The translations under genes and the position numbers were made by a program. Below, piece by piece: positions 32,282 through 41,812 of a stretch of DNA of 64,000 bases. This DNA comes from Marivirga tractuosa DSM 4126 (GTDB lineage: Bacteria; Bacteroidota; Bacteroidia; Cytophagales; Cyclobacteriaceae): assembly GCF_000183425.1 (NCBI RefSeq), contig NC_014759.1, positions 558,001 through 622,000 on the forward strand. The letters run 5' to 3'. Under the pieces are notes generated by a model. The model saw only the letters and a program-made list of their open reading frames with translations. It did no database searches and was not told where the DNA came from. Positions within the stretch are counted from its first letter, which is position 1. Every line of letters begins with the position of its first letter.

Positions 32282-34280
32282 CCGCATTTTTATAAATTTC
32301 CTCTTTATCTAAAGTCATAGGCTTTAGTTCCTTATTGACAAACATTTCCATTTGATCCGTATAATGAGGACTTTCAGCTTTTGAGGAAGCCCCGTAAGGC
32401 ATAATAGATTCCAATTTTGGCAAACCTTCCCCAAATCGAGCCAGTAAAATATACGATTCTCCTACATAAGTCTTTTCCTTCAAGCCCCCTGCCAATTTCT
32501 GAGTGTACATTGGGGCAATTACATCTGGCAGTCCATCGATAGCCATTTCTTTCTCCCCTCGCTTATGTACCTGTAACTTACTGAGCGGTACTACAATTGT
32601 CCCAAATTCGTCTATCAGTTGAGCTTGGGATCTTTTAACAATTTCGATTGCTGTAGTCCTATCAATTTCTTTTCCTTCGGCATTACTAATCAGCACTTTC
32701 ATCAATCCTGCTCCAACACTTTCCTTCTCTGCTTTTCTGTCCCAGTTCTGAAGGATTTCTAGGAACTTCTGAATTTCAGGATAATCCTTAGGGTTTAACT
32801 CGAAAATAATATTCACATCCTCCCTGAATTGAAATTGATCAGGATATTGAATATCGAATTTTAGCCTTTTAAAATCTTCATAACTTAATTTCTCTTCTTT
32901 GCTCATGAGGTTTTGAAATCGAATGCTTCTATTGTTATCCGTTAGAGAAAAGCCCATTTCAGCAGGAAAATCCAAAGAATCAAGATTTTCAGCATGATCT
33001 GTAGCATTAAAAGGGCTATTATTCATATTAAATAAGTAGCCTGCTTTTGGATCTGTATATTGAGGTAATTCTTCAAAAGAATGATACTTGCTCCAAAGGG
33101 TAGCGGAGGTATCACCTTGTAAAACCTTTCTCCAGTTATATGCTGGGTTCCGTACGGGTAATTTAGCATTGCTTACATAGAAAATATGATGGTATTTGTC
33201 TGCATATACTATATTAAAATCAGGCAAATAGAGTTGAGAAACTACGCTTTTAAATTCCTCAAGATCTTTCGTTTTTGTCATTTCATACCATTGCTGGATT
33301 GCTTTCAAATCCTGATTTGCTGCAAAAGTTAAAGCAAAAAAACCATGATCATTTTTTAAGGTCGGACCATAAACACTTTGATAATAGGTTTTTGACAAAG
33401 GAATCGGAATTCCTAAAATCTTAACTTTTAGTTTAGCTTTTCGCTTTTCAAGAGCTAAGATTTCTCCATCGAAATAGTAATGCTCCTTTTTATCAGGATG
33501 CATTCGTAATTGATAAATATCCATTTTATCTGGGTGATTGACTGTATGCGCCCATCCTAAATTTTCATTTACTCCATGAAATATTGTTGGGCTAGCTGGG
33601 AATAAAGAACCCAACATATTCCAGCCTTCTTCACTAGTCAAATGAACCTCATACCAGCTGGCTGGACCCTCGAAAGGTTGATGAGAATTTACGGCCAAAA
33701 AACTTTCTCCAGTGGTTGTTTTAGACTTGCTAATGGCAATTCCATTTGAGCCTATTCCTTTATATGGATTATTGAACTGTTTATCCGCAACAATATCGCC
33801 TACAATTTTATCTGCACCACTCATGGCAGAAAGCGAAAGGACAAAAGCAGTCAACATATCATCATCTGTAACTGGAAATAGTTTTCTATGCACTACTTCT
33901 TGCTTATGATGAAGTGCATAAGAATTAATTCCCTGTACATATCCATCCAAAAGCGCCAGAAACTCAAGGGATAGTTGATGCTTCTTTTCACGCACTAAGT
34001 CGGGAGCACCGATAAATTGAGTAAAGAAATCTATTCCTGCTCCATCTTTTCCGAATTGCCTTCCAGCCATAAGTTTCCCAGCTATCAATGTGGATTGAAT
34101 GGTTTTAAAATCGTCTTCAGCATGCGCCCAAGCTAATCCATAAGCTACTTCTGCATCTTTCTCTGCGTAAATATGTGCAACTCCCCATCGATCACGAACT
34201 ATATCAATATTTTCTGGTGAGATTTGAGAATAAAGTGTGACGGCATTGAAAATAAAGAAAAATAGAAGGACGTTTTTCAT
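32253..34280 (-). CDS. Penicillin acylase-family Ntn-hydrolase
   Basis: This 675-residue exported precursor has a signal peptide (1-19), an alpha-chain, and a beta-chain that would begin at Ser178 in GIGSNGIAIS, the self-cleaved N-terminal nucleophile. AVNSHQPFEGPASWYEVHL and the later NHP and NNS segments fit the oxyanion and substrate-binding parts. Related enzymes remove acyl chains from penicillins or N-acyl-homoserine lactones, so an acylase for acyl-amino compounds in the periplasm is likely. It stands alone, with a 29-bp tail overlap with the DUF1643 gene. Confidence 0.9.
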   Translation of the reverse strand: MKNVLLFFFIFNAVTLYSQISPENIDIVRDRWGVAHIYAEKDAEVAYGLAWAHAEDDFKTIQSTLIAGKLMAGRQFGKDGAGIDFFTQFIGAPDLVREKKHQLSLEFLALLDGYVQGINSYALHHKQEVVHRKLFPVTDDDMLTAFVLSLSAMSGADKIVGDIVADKQFNNPYKGIGSNGIAISKSKTTTGESFLAVNSHQPFEGPASWYEVHLTSEEGWNMLGSLFPASPTIFHGVNENLGWAHTVNHPDKMDIYQLRMHPDKKEHYYFDGEILALEKRKAKLKVKILGIPIPLSKTYYQSVYGPTLKNDHGFFALTFAANQDLKAIQQWYEMTKTKDLEEFKSVVSQLYLPDFNIVYADKYHHIFYVSNAKLPVRNPAYNWRKVLQGDTSATLWSKYHSFEELPQYTDPKAGYLFNMNNSPFNATDHAENLDSLDFPAEMGFSLTDNNRSIRFQNLMSKEEKLSYEDFKRLKFDIQYPDQFQFREDVNIIFELNPKDYPEIQKFLEILQNWDRKAEKESVGAGLMKVLISNAEGKEIDRTTAIEIVKRSQAQLIDEFGTIVVPLSKLQVHKRGEKEMAIDGLPDVIAPMYTQKLAGGLKEKTYVGESYILLARFGEGLPKLESIMPYGASSKAESPHYTDQMEMFVNKELKPMTLDKEEIYKNAAKIYHPQVE

Positions 34281-34400
34281 GCGATGAATAGATATACTAG
34301 AGGTTAAAACAATAAAATTATTAAGGAAAATTTAATCTGAGCATAAATTGCTATATTATTGCATTCATTATATCACTTTTTCCTTGAATTTGTTTAGAAC

Positions 34401-35273
34401 ATGATTAAATATAATCCAAAAAACTGGTTCGGCCTTATTTTTCATTCCTATAGCCGACAGGTCGTCAGAACCCTATTTCCATTTTTAACAATAATGGCAA
34501 TATATACTGCTGCTGTTACTTTTTTAATTGAAGATTATTTTGAGTTAGAATTTAACAGCACTACGGTTGTTCATTCACTTTTAGGGATTGTATTGGGTTT
34601 ATTTTTGGTTTTTAGAGTAAATTCTGCTTACGACAGATGGTATGAAGGCCGAAAATTATGGGGTTTGTTGCTGAACAACTCAAGGAATTTAGCCTCAAAG
34701 TTAAATGCCATGCTTTCTTTAGAAAATAAAGAAGACAGAAGTTTTTTCGAGGAAATGATCCCAGCATTTGCTTTTGCCTTGAAAGACCACTTAAGGAAAG
34801 GTGCGAAAATCAAACATTTAAAAATTAAAGATAAATCAATCGTAAAATATCTTGAGAATAAAGAGCACATACCAAATGCTATAACAGGCTTGATTTATAA
34901 AAGACTAAATCAACTTTTGAAAGATGGGAATTTAACACCTAATCAATTTCTGGTCCTCGATAAAGAAATGAAAGAATTTTCTGACATTTTAGGTGGTTGC
35001 GAAAGAATTAAAAATACACCTATTCCCTATTCTTACAGTATGTTTATCAAAAAATTCGTGTTCACCTATACTATTACACTCCCTTTAGCTTTCATTACTG
35101 AGTTTCATTATATCACAATTCCTATCGTCATATTTATATTCTTTATTTTAGTCAGCGTGGAATTGATAGCTGAAGAAATAGAAGAACCTTTTGGAGGAGA
35201 TGTGAATGATTTACCGACTCAAGAGTTATCCGAGAAAATTGAAAAAAACGTTAAGGAATTATTCAATTCATAA
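34401..35273 (+). CDS. Bestrophin-like (RFP-TM/UPF0187) channel
   Basis: This 290-residue membrane protein shows the bestrophin pattern: SYSRQVVRTLFPFL, helix 2 with VHSLLGIVLGLFLVFRVNSAYDRW (region 54-78), a long charged cytoplasmic part, and a C-terminal region with PYSYSMFIKKFVF and EPFGGDVNDLPT. Bacterial bestrophins form pentameric ion channels. It stands alone, divergent from the acylase gene, with an AATTTG-containing box about 30 bp upstream. Confidence 0.9.
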   Translation: MIKYNPKNWFGLIFHSYSRQVVRTLFPFLTIMAIYTAAVTFLIEDYFELEFNSTTVVHSLLGIVLGLFLVFRVNSAYDRWYEGRKLWGLLLNNSRNLASKLNAMLSLENKEDRSFFEEMIPAFAFALKDHLRKGAKIKHLKIKDKSIVKYLENKEHIPNAITGLIYKRLNQLLKDGNLTPNQFLVLDKEMKEFSDILGGCERIKNTPIPYSYSMFIKKFVFTYTITLPLAFITEFHYITIPIVIFIFFILVSVELIAEEIEEPFGGDVNDLPTQELSEKIEKNVKELFNS

Positions 35274-35324
35274 GAGCTATTATCAAATTTCTTTGAATCC
35301 CTAAGCATTCTAAATTTGTTATAC

Positions 35325-35332
35325 TAAGTTTG
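35325..35332 (+). promoter_or_regulatory. TAnnTTTG promoter box of the M23 gene
   Basis: TAAGTTTG lies 30 bp before the ATG at 35363, supporting that ATG over an in-frame TTG at 35330 that overlaps the box. Confidence 0.5.
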
Positions 35333-35362
35333 CAATTTGCTATAATTAATCAAAGCTTGAAT

Positions 35363-36022
35363 ATGCAAATAGACCAGAAAAATATATTTCCTATCATGGG
35401 AGAATGGCTTAATCAAGAAAACAGTATACAACTAGATTTCTCTAATCAAAATGCTGATTTATTAAAGCTTGATCTACAATCGACCCCGATTTTCAATGAT
35501 TACGTATTTGGTTTTTTGCAGAAAAAAAACAAAAAATTTGGTCATGGTGGCTATTTGGAAAACCGTATGATCTATCAAAGAAGTACCCATTTTCAACAGG
35601 GGGAATCACGCTGCATGCATCTTGGTGTTGATGTTTGGTGTGAAGCTTTGCATTCGCTCTATGCTCCGCTAGATTCAAAAGTCCACAGCTTTGCCGATAA
35701 TAATAATTTTGGAGATTACGGCCCCACTATTATACTTCAACATGAACTAGAAGGGGAAGAATTTTATACGCTTTATGGCCATTTAAGCCTCGTAAGTTTA
35801 AAAAACATAGCCATCGGGGATTTCATCCAGAAAGGTAAGGAATTCAGTGAATTAGGTCCATTTCCTGAGAACGGAGACTGGCCGCCTCATTTACATTTTC
35901 AATTGATTTCGGATATGAAGAATTTGAAAGGTGATTTCCCTGGAGTTTGTGCTCCTTCGGAATTAGAGACTTTTAAGCAGCTATGCCCTGATCCTAATAA
36001 TTTCTTGCTATCAGATTCTTAG
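35363..36022 (+). CDS. M23-family peptidase, cytoplasmic-looking
   Basis: This 219-residue protein has an M23 (LytM) domain (about 80-205) with HLGVDVW (metal His and Asp), YGHLS and PPHLHFQL (HxH). All zinc and catalytic positions are present. Unlike most murein peptidases it has no signal peptide or membrane anchor from the chosen start, so it may be cytoplasmic or secreted by another route. Similar stand-alone proteins sit in Bacteroidota genomes. It is convergent with the oxidoreductase gene, sharing the terminator at 36035-36061. Confidence 0.8.
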   Translation: MQIDQKNIFPIMGEWLNQENSIQLDFSNQNADLLKLDLQSTPIFNDYVFGFLQKKNKKFGHGGYLENRMIYQRSTHFQQGESRCMHLGVDVWCEALHSLYAPLDSKVHSFADNNNFGDYGPTIILQHELEGEEFYTLYGHLSLVSLKNIAIGDFIQKGKEFSELGPFPENGDWPPHLHFQLISDMKNLKGDFPGVCAPSELETFKQLCPDPNNFLLSDS

Positions 36023-36034
36023 AAAATGAGCTAA

Positions 36035-36061
36035 AAATTCCCGCTCAGCAAGCGGGAATTT
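36035..36061. terminator. Bidirectional terminator
   Basis: AAATTCCCGCT (36035-36045) and AGCGGGAATTT (36051-36061) form a perfect 11-bp stem with a 5-base loop, flanked by A and T runs, between convergent genes. Confidence 0.85.
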
Positions 36062-36064
36062 ACA

Positions 36065-37066
36065 CTACTTCATATTCAGTACGACTTTTCCCTTAGCATG
36101 TCCCTTCTGTACATATTCTAAAGCACTTACAGCTTCAGAAAAAGGGAATTCTTTATCGACCACTGCTGCAATATTCTTATTTTCAATAAGGTCTTTAATG
36201 TCATTGAGCTGAGATCCATCCGCGTGCATCATTACGAACTTATAGAGTGCATTTTTTTCCTTAGCCAACTGATCTATTTTAAAGCGCTTAAGCTTTAGTA
36301 AGAACCTAATCAATCCGTTTAAACCTAATTCTTTAGCCGTTTCATTATCCGGATCTCCGGCTATACTAATTACTTTGCCGCCCTTTTTCAGAATCTTAAA
36401 TGCGTCCTTTGTATAATCGCCTCCAAGGGTATCATAAACGACATCTACATCTTCAATGATGTTAAGATAATCCTCTTTTTTGTAATCAATGACTTGATCC
36501 GCACCAAGGTCTTTGACCCAATCCACATTTTTTGTGCTGGTAGTGGTGTAAACATAAGCACCTTGTGCTTTAGCATATTGAATGGCGAAACTTCCTACTC
36601 CACCAGAACCCGCATGAATTAATACTTTATCTCCTGACTTAAGATCGGATTTTTGAAATACTTGCACTGTTGTCAAGCCCACTAGCGGAATACTAGCAGC
36701 TTCCACAAAAGTCATTGCAGCAGGTTTCTGACAAACGGCTTTCTGGTCTACCGCTATCATTTCCGCAAAAGTCCCAGGCGAATCTGTAGGAACTCTTGCA
36801 AAAACCTCATCTCCGAGATTGAAATCGTTTACCTTCTCCCCTTTATCTACCACTTTGCCGGCAACGTCAAAACCAATTGGAGCTGGAAAAGACAACGACC
36901 TGATATTTTTCATGGCTCCTTCAATGATTTTATAATCTATAGGATTGATACTTGCAGCATATACCTCTATTAAAACCTGATTATCGCCTACTTTCGGATT
37001 TTCTATTTCCTTTATATCTACGTTTTTAGCTATTTCACCATAGCCAGTAATTTTTAATGCCTTCAT
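36065..37066 (-). CDS. NADP-dependent quinone oxidoreductase (MDR family)
   Basis: This 333-residue medium-chain dehydrogenase/reductase has a GroES-like domain (25-120: VYAASINPIDYKI, GFDVAGKVV) and a Rossmann fold with VLIHAGSGGVGSFAIQYAKAQGAYV (region 146-170) for NADPH. Structural and catalytic zinc cysteines are absent, so it belongs to the zinc-free quinone or enoyl reductase branch. Likely role is reduction of quinones or reactive enones. The 274-bp stretch on its 5' side shows no gene or clear element. Confidence 0.88.
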   Translation of the reverse strand: MKALKITGYGEIAKNVDIKEIENPKVGDNQVLIEVYAASINPIDYKIIEGAMKNIRSLSFPAPIGFDVAGKVVDKGEKVNDFNLGDEVFARVPTDSPGTFAEMIAVDQKAVCQKPAAMTFVEAASIPLVGLTTVQVFQKSDLKSGDKVLIHAGSGGVGSFAIQYAKAQGAYVYTTTSTKNVDWVKDLGADQVIDYKKEDYLNIIEDVDVVYDTLGGDYTKDAFKILKKGGKVISIAGDPDNETAKELGLNGLIRFLLKLKRFKIDQLAKEKNALYKFVMMHADGSQLNDIKDLIENKNIAAVVDKEFPFSEAVSALEYVQKGHAKGKVVLNMK

Positions 37067-37340
37067 TTAAATTCGCTTTTTTCTATTCAACTAGGCATCG
37101 CTAACGGAGAGGAGTAAAAAAGTTGGTGGAAATACAGTGAATTAAGTCTATTTTCTCAAAATGTGGATTGACCTTCTCGTTAAAATATTCAATTTATTTC
37201 GGATATATAAAATTCAAAAGATAATTTTCTTTTGGTTTATGTAGCTTCAAAACTACAACAATTCATAAAATAATATCCTGAATCTGATGAAATCACTGTA
37301 AAAAGTTCTTGGTGATATTCTATGGATTTAGAATTGTTAT

Positions 37341-37928
37341 CTATCTCTTCCGCTTTCCTAAAATGAAGTACAGATTTAATCCGATTGATAGAATTGCTAT
37401 AAAAACCAAGACCACAATAAATGAATTTTGTTTTTTAGATACAGATTCTATTGGGGAATCAATTGTATCTAGCTTAGTATTATTTTGCGTGGAAATCTGA
37501 CTGAGTTCCTCTAATTCTTGCCACTTATGAAATGAAGAGGCCGCTTTCACACTACATCCATCAATAAATAGTATGTTTTTACTAGATACAAATTCACCAA
37601 AGATGATATACTCTTTATCCAGTTCAAATGTATAAGGACAAGCACTTGATACAATTACTGATATTCTATTCCCTATTGCCTCATCAGGAACATTTTTATA
37701 GTTAGATTTTATTTCAAGTGTAACAAAATTATCTCCAAAATTATAGGTAGGGTAAAAATGATTATCATTTTCAATCCAGAGAACTTTTGCTGAAAACACC
37801 TGATCACTTTGACTAAAATGTTCTTCCAATTCAGGAATGAAACATACACATGAATGAGCACAATTGAATGACAACATTGTAATTACCATAGCAATTGGAA
37901 TGATTCCTGCCTTTAAGACCTTCCTCAT
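37341..37928 (-). CDS. TIMP-like exported protein with C-terminal membrane helix
   Basis: This 195-residue protein has a signal peptide (about 1-25) ending before SCVCF, a CxC pair at the new N-terminus that is the hallmark of the TIMP/netrin-like fold. Following segments SDQVFSAKVLWIE and VSSACPYTFELDKEYIIFG also match the bacterial TIMP-like pattern. A further Cys in IDGCSV may form a disulfide. Residues about 170-190 form a membrane helix ending in GKRKR. In animals TIMPs inhibit metalloproteases; what bacterial members do is unknown. ATG at 37928 is preferred over TTG three codons earlier. Confidence 0.7.
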   Translation of the reverse strand: MRKVLKAGIIPIAMVITMLSFNCAHSCVCFIPELEEHFSQSDQVFSAKVLWIENDNHFYPTYNFGDNFVTLEIKSNYKNVPDEAIGNRISVIVSSACPYTFELDKEYIIFGEFVSSKNILFIDGCSVKAASSFHKWQELEELSQISTQNNTKLDTIDSPIESVSKKQNSFIVVLVFIAILSIGLNLYFILGKRKR

Positions 37929-37940
37929 GATAGTCAAGAA

Positions 37941-39335
37941 TTATTTCACTTCTTCCAATATCCAGCTACTCATCAATTCCAAAGCTTGAGGTGCAATAGT
38001 TTGTTGAATTTGAGCATATTCACTTGGAGCCCCAGTTTCGGCTTCTTGAAACAGATGGTTTAATCCTTCTAACTCTTTGACAGTATACTGTGTATTTCCA
38101 CCTTTTTTTAAGGCGGTCTCAATCGCGTGTAAATTCACTTCAGCAGGAACTTGTAAATCTTTTTCTCCAATTATCGCCAATACTGGACAATCCACTTTTT
38201 CTAAAGCTTCTGCAGGATCATATTTTAAGAAATACATCATCCAAGGGCTTGTCAATTGACCCAAAACCTGATCCACAAAGACTTGTTCCTTCAGTCCATT
38301 TGCTGTTGCTAACTCAGGACTTTTAGCAACTGATGCTTCCAGATATTCTTTAAGCTCGGCTCTGACTTTTTCTTGACTGACACTATTGACCACTATATCA
38401 TAAGCACCCTGATTGAATGCTCTTGCTGTTTTAAGTTCTTCCTCTTTCATTCCAGATGCTCTGCCAATCAATTCACTTTGTCTTAAAAGCAATTCATCTC
38501 CTCTAATTCCAGTCCCTGCCATCAAAACAATGAATTCCACATCCTTTGACTCTGCTGCCAACATTGGCGCAATAATTCCGCCCTCGCTATGACCAATTAA
38601 TCCAATGCTTCCAATTTCCTTTTGGGTTTTTAAATAGTCAACTGCCGCAGCCACATCAGTTTTAAAATCTGCAGAAGTAGCGGTATTAAAATTTCCCTCT
38701 GATTCGGCTGTGCCTCTATCATCAAATCGTAATACAGCTATTCCTTGCCTGGTCAAATGATCAGACAAAACCAAAAAGGGCTTATGTCCTAACAATGCTT
38801 CGTCTCTATCTTGTGGACCACTTCCGCTAATTAAAACAACTGCAGGAAAATTGCTTCCTTCAGAAGGCATCGTTAATGTTCCAGCTAGCTTAATTCCAGC
38901 AGTCTTATTTTCAAAGAATATATCTGTACTTAGGTAAGGAAAAGGTTCTATTGGATCCTGAGGCTTCTTTTTATTAGACTTCTTCACTTCATTTTGGCTG
39001 AGTACCAAGGGAATTTCAGCTCCTCCTTGTTTAAAAACTCCCGTAATTTCACCATCTGAATTAAGGGTTCCTTCATATTGAATTGGGGGCATATTCATTC
39101 CCAAAATCAATTGATCATCTTCAAAAGAAACTTCTTGAACAGCCAAGCCGAAAGCTCCTTGGTCAGGACTGTCCATAGTGGCAACTAAGGAATCCTCTTG
39201 TTGGGAAATATTGAAGACAATAGTGAGTTCCATACCTTGCACCTTAAGTAATCCTTGCCATTTTCCTTCGATATTCTGTGCAAAAAGACTGAAACTAAAT
39301 AAGAATAGAATTACTGTGGTAGCTAGTTTTTTCAT
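37941..39335 (-). CDS. Exported alpha/beta hydrolase (serine aminopeptidase-like)
   Basis: This 464-residue protein has a signal peptide (1-19), a small beta-rich domain (about 20-115: IEGKWQGLLKVQGMELTIVF region) and an alpha/beta-hydrolase domain with SGSGPQDRDE (oxyanion), RFDDRGTAES, nucleophile elbow GHSEGG, Asp in IGEKDLQVP and His in GLNHLFQ. Such fused proteins are common in Bacteroidota as secreted esterases or peptidases. It ends 12 bp before the TIMP-like gene, so they may share a transcript. Confidence 0.85.
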   Translation of the reverse strand: MKKLATTVILFLFSFSLFAQNIEGKWQGLLKVQGMELTIVFNISQQEDSLVATMDSPDQGAFGLAVQEVSFEDDQLILGMNMPPIQYEGTLNSDGEITGVFKQGGAEIPLVLSQNEVKKSNKKKPQDPIEPFPYLSTDIFFENKTAGIKLAGTLTMPSEGSNFPAVVLISGSGPQDRDEALLGHKPFLVLSDHLTRQGIAVLRFDDRGTAESEGNFNTATSADFKTDVAAAVDYLKTQKEIGSIGLIGHSEGGIIAPMLAAESKDVEFIVLMAGTGIRGDELLLRQSELIGRASGMKEEELKTARAFNQGAYDIVVNSVSQEKVRAELKEYLEASVAKSPELATANGLKEQVFVDQVLGQLTSPWMMYFLKYDPAEALEKVDCPVLAIIGEKDLQVPAEVNLHAIETALKKGGNTQYTVKELEGLNHLFQEAETGAPSEYAQIQQTIAPQALELMSSWILEEVK

Positions 39336-39482
39336 GATTTCATCGTTTTTATAACAATATAAAAAACAAAAATAGAAATCAGTTACAGATCGTGCATCTT
39401 TATAGAGCAGTAAGACCTAAACTACTATAACTTCCACCTAGAATCATCAATATTCTTGGATATATCTTTTTAAAGATATTCC

Positions 39483-39502
39483 GTTAGCTTGAGGAAGCTA
39501 GC
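39483..39502. terminator. Hairpin after the nucleoside transporter gene
   Basis: GTTAGCTT (39483-39490) and AAGCTAGC (39495-39502) form an 8-bp stem with a GAGG loop, 11 bp past the stop at 39514. It has no clear U-tract, so terminator function is uncertain. Confidence 0.35.
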
Positions 39503-39513
39503 AATTACGTTAA

Positions 39514-40798
39514 TTACTCTACTAGTGCTCCAGCAATTGTTGCCGTCATCATACAAGCCAAAGTAGCTGCCAAAAGTGCTCGCATTCCTAATTTGGAAAG
39601 GTTTCCTTGTTGGTTGGGTGCCATGCCTCCAATTCCACCAACTTGTATGGCAATAGAACTAAAATTAGAAAATCCGCAAAGAGCGTAAGTGGCTATGATA
39701 ATCGATTTTTCACTTAAAATACCCGCAGTCTTCATTTCTGACAATCCTAAATATGCCACAAATTCATTAATAGCTGTTTTTTGCCCAAGTAAACTACCCA
39801 CTGCTAAAGTATCATTCCATTCGACTCCCATGGCAAATGCAAAGAGTCTGAATGCTTGGCCCAAAATATATTCCAAACTAAAACTATCAAATGTTCCATT
39901 AGTAGAACTTGCCACAAAAGCATTCAAACCAGTCCATTCGCCAATTAAATTACCAAGAAAGTAATTTATCGCTGCTATCACTGCAATAAAGGCTAATAGC
40001 ATCCCACCAATATTTAAAGCTAACTTTAAACCCTCTGCAGCACCATTAGAAAGAGCATCTATCAAATTGACACCTAATTTATCTTGGCTTACGTGTAAAG
40101 TATCGTCAATTGCATCAGGGTTTGTTTCAGGAATTAATATTTTTGAAATAACAATAGCTGCTGGAGCATTCATTATGGAGGCACTTAGCAAGTAGGAAGC
40201 AAAACGTGCTTTTTCAACGGGATCATCTCCACCTAAAAAGGCAACATAACCTGCCAAAACTCCTCCTGCTATGGTAGCCATTCCACCTGTCATCAAACAC
40301 ATTAGCTCGGAGCGTGTCATATTCGGAACAAAAGGGCGAACAAGCAAAGGTGCTTCGGTTTGCCCTAGAAAAATATTGCCGGCTGCAGATAAACTTTCCG
40401 CTCCCGATAAACGCATCGTTCTGGACATCACCCATGCAATTCCATAAACTAGCTTTTGCAAAACTCCTAAATAATATAAATGCAGTTACCGTGGAAAAGA
40501 ATATAACTGTAGGGAGTACCTGAAAGGCGAAAATAAAGCCGTAAGAATCTCCAGCTAAATCTCCAAAAAGAAAACGAGCACCATCACCGGAAAAACTTAA
40601 AAACACCACAAAAGCCTCTGACACTTTCTTGAACATCAATTCTACAAATTCCACTTGTGTAATTAGAAGTCCAAAAATGATTTGTAGAAGTAATCCTGTA
40701 CCGACCAAACGCCAGTCAATTTTCTTTTTATTTACTGAAAATAGCCAGGCAAAACCAACTAAAACTACTAATCCAATAAGGCCTCTAAGATAATCCAT
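39514..40798 (-). pseudogene. Frameshifted nucleoside transporter, NupC/CNT family
   Basis: The N-terminal third (from ATG at 40796-40798, MDYLRGLIGLVVLVGFAW) and the C-terminal two thirds (MSRTMRLSGAESLSAAGN, GQTEAPLL, FSNFSSIAIQVGGIGGMAP) are in different frames. Both halves match concentrative nucleoside transporters, which move nucleosides with Na+ or H+. The break lies near 40468-40479, in an AT-rich stretch of the helix after LPTVIFFSTVTAFIL. The total of 1285 bp is one base over a multiple of three; restoring two bases gives a 428-residue protein of normal length. It is either a recent pseudogene or an assembly error. Confidence 0.85.
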
Positions 40799-41100
40799 AG
40801 AATGTTTTAAGTAAAGCCTGATAGGCTTTTGCACATGATAATTGTATTAATTAACTGATAATCAGCATAAAACAACTATATGCAGCATGTTAAATATTTA
40901 AATCGACATTAAGCAGCGACAAAATTAAAGGAATGTATCTAATTAAAAAATCTATGGACATATTCAATTGACCTATTATGTAATATCTATTTTTTAAGTA
41001 GTTGTTACCATAAAATGCTTAAAACAAGAAACATAATAAATACAGGCCGTTTTGATTTTATCTAGTAGAGCCCATTCATTAAAAATAATTGAAAAATAGT

Positions 41101-41108
41101 TAGCTTTG
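41101..41108 (+). promoter_or_regulatory. TAnnTTTG box at the rsmE start
   Basis: TAGCTTTG lies only 3 bp before the ATG at 41112. If it is the promoter, transcription would begin at or next to the start codon, giving a leaderless message. The 277-bp gap upstream shows nothing else. Confidence 0.35.
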
Positions 41109-41111
41109 TGC

Positions 41112-41807
41112 ATGCAACTATTTTATCAAAATCTTCTCCCAGAAATCAACTATTTAGACCAAGATGAGTCGAAGCATTGTATAAAAGTATTGCGGAAACA
41201 GCAGGGTGATGAACTCGATATTATTGATGGAAAGGGCACTTTCTATAAAGCTAAAATCACAGATGCAAGCGCAAAAAAATGCAGATTTGAAATTATATCG
41301 ACCACCCAAGAAAGGAAAGTAGCTTTCCACCGCCATTTAGCCATTGCTCCCACTAAAAATATGGATAAAATGGAGTGGTTGGTAGAAAAGGCAACTGAAA
41401 TGGGGATAGATGAAATAAGCTTTTTTCAGAGTTTCCATTCAGAAAGAAAAGTCATTAAAATCGAACGCTTAGAGAAGAAAGCCATTAGCGCTATGAAACA
41501 ATCCTTGAAGGCCAAAAAACCGTTGCTAAATGAAATAATACCATATAAGCAATTTTTGAAAGAAACTGATGTTAGCAATAAGTTAATTGCTTATGTTGAT
41601 TTCAAAAATAAGATACACATGAAAAATGAGTTAAGCCATCAACAAGACACCTTAGTTTTAATTGGTCCAGAAGGAGATTTCACACCTGAAGAAGTTAGTC
41701 TTGCAATAGAAAATAGATATAAGAAAGTAAGCCTTGGAAACAGTAGATTAAGAACTGAAACAGCAGCATTAGCTGCAGTGCATTTGATGAATTTAGCGAT
41801 GGAATAA
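41112..41807 (+). CDS. rsmE: 16S rRNA m3U1498 methyltransferase RsmE
   Basis: This 231-residue SPOUT methyltransferase has an N-terminal PUA-like domain (1-70: KHCIKVLRKQQGDELDIID) and a knotted C-terminal domain with LIGPEGDFTPEE and LGNSRLRTETAALAAVHL, which bind S-adenosylmethionine. It methylates U1498 in the decoding region of 16S rRNA. The ATG at 41112 is preferred to a TTG two codons earlier. The stop is 6 bp from that of the convergent histidine kinase. Confidence 0.95.
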   Translation: MQLFYQNLLPEINYLDQDESKHCIKVLRKQQGDELDIIDGKGTFYKAKITDASAKKCRFEIISTTQERKVAFHRHLAIAPTKNMDKMEWLVEKATEMGIDEISFFQSFHSERKVIKIERLEKKAISAMKQSLKAKKPLLNEIIPYKQFLKETDVSNKLIAYVDFKNKIHMKNELSHQQDTLVLIGPEGDFTPEEVSLAIENRYKKVSLGNSRLRTETAALAAVHLMNLAME

Positions 41808-41812
41808 ATGTG

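Noticed and set aside
40223..40466. Tail of the upstream nucleoside-transporter frame after the frameshift
   Set aside because: Its residues lack any family match while the other frame matches the transporter throughout, so it is out-of-frame reading.
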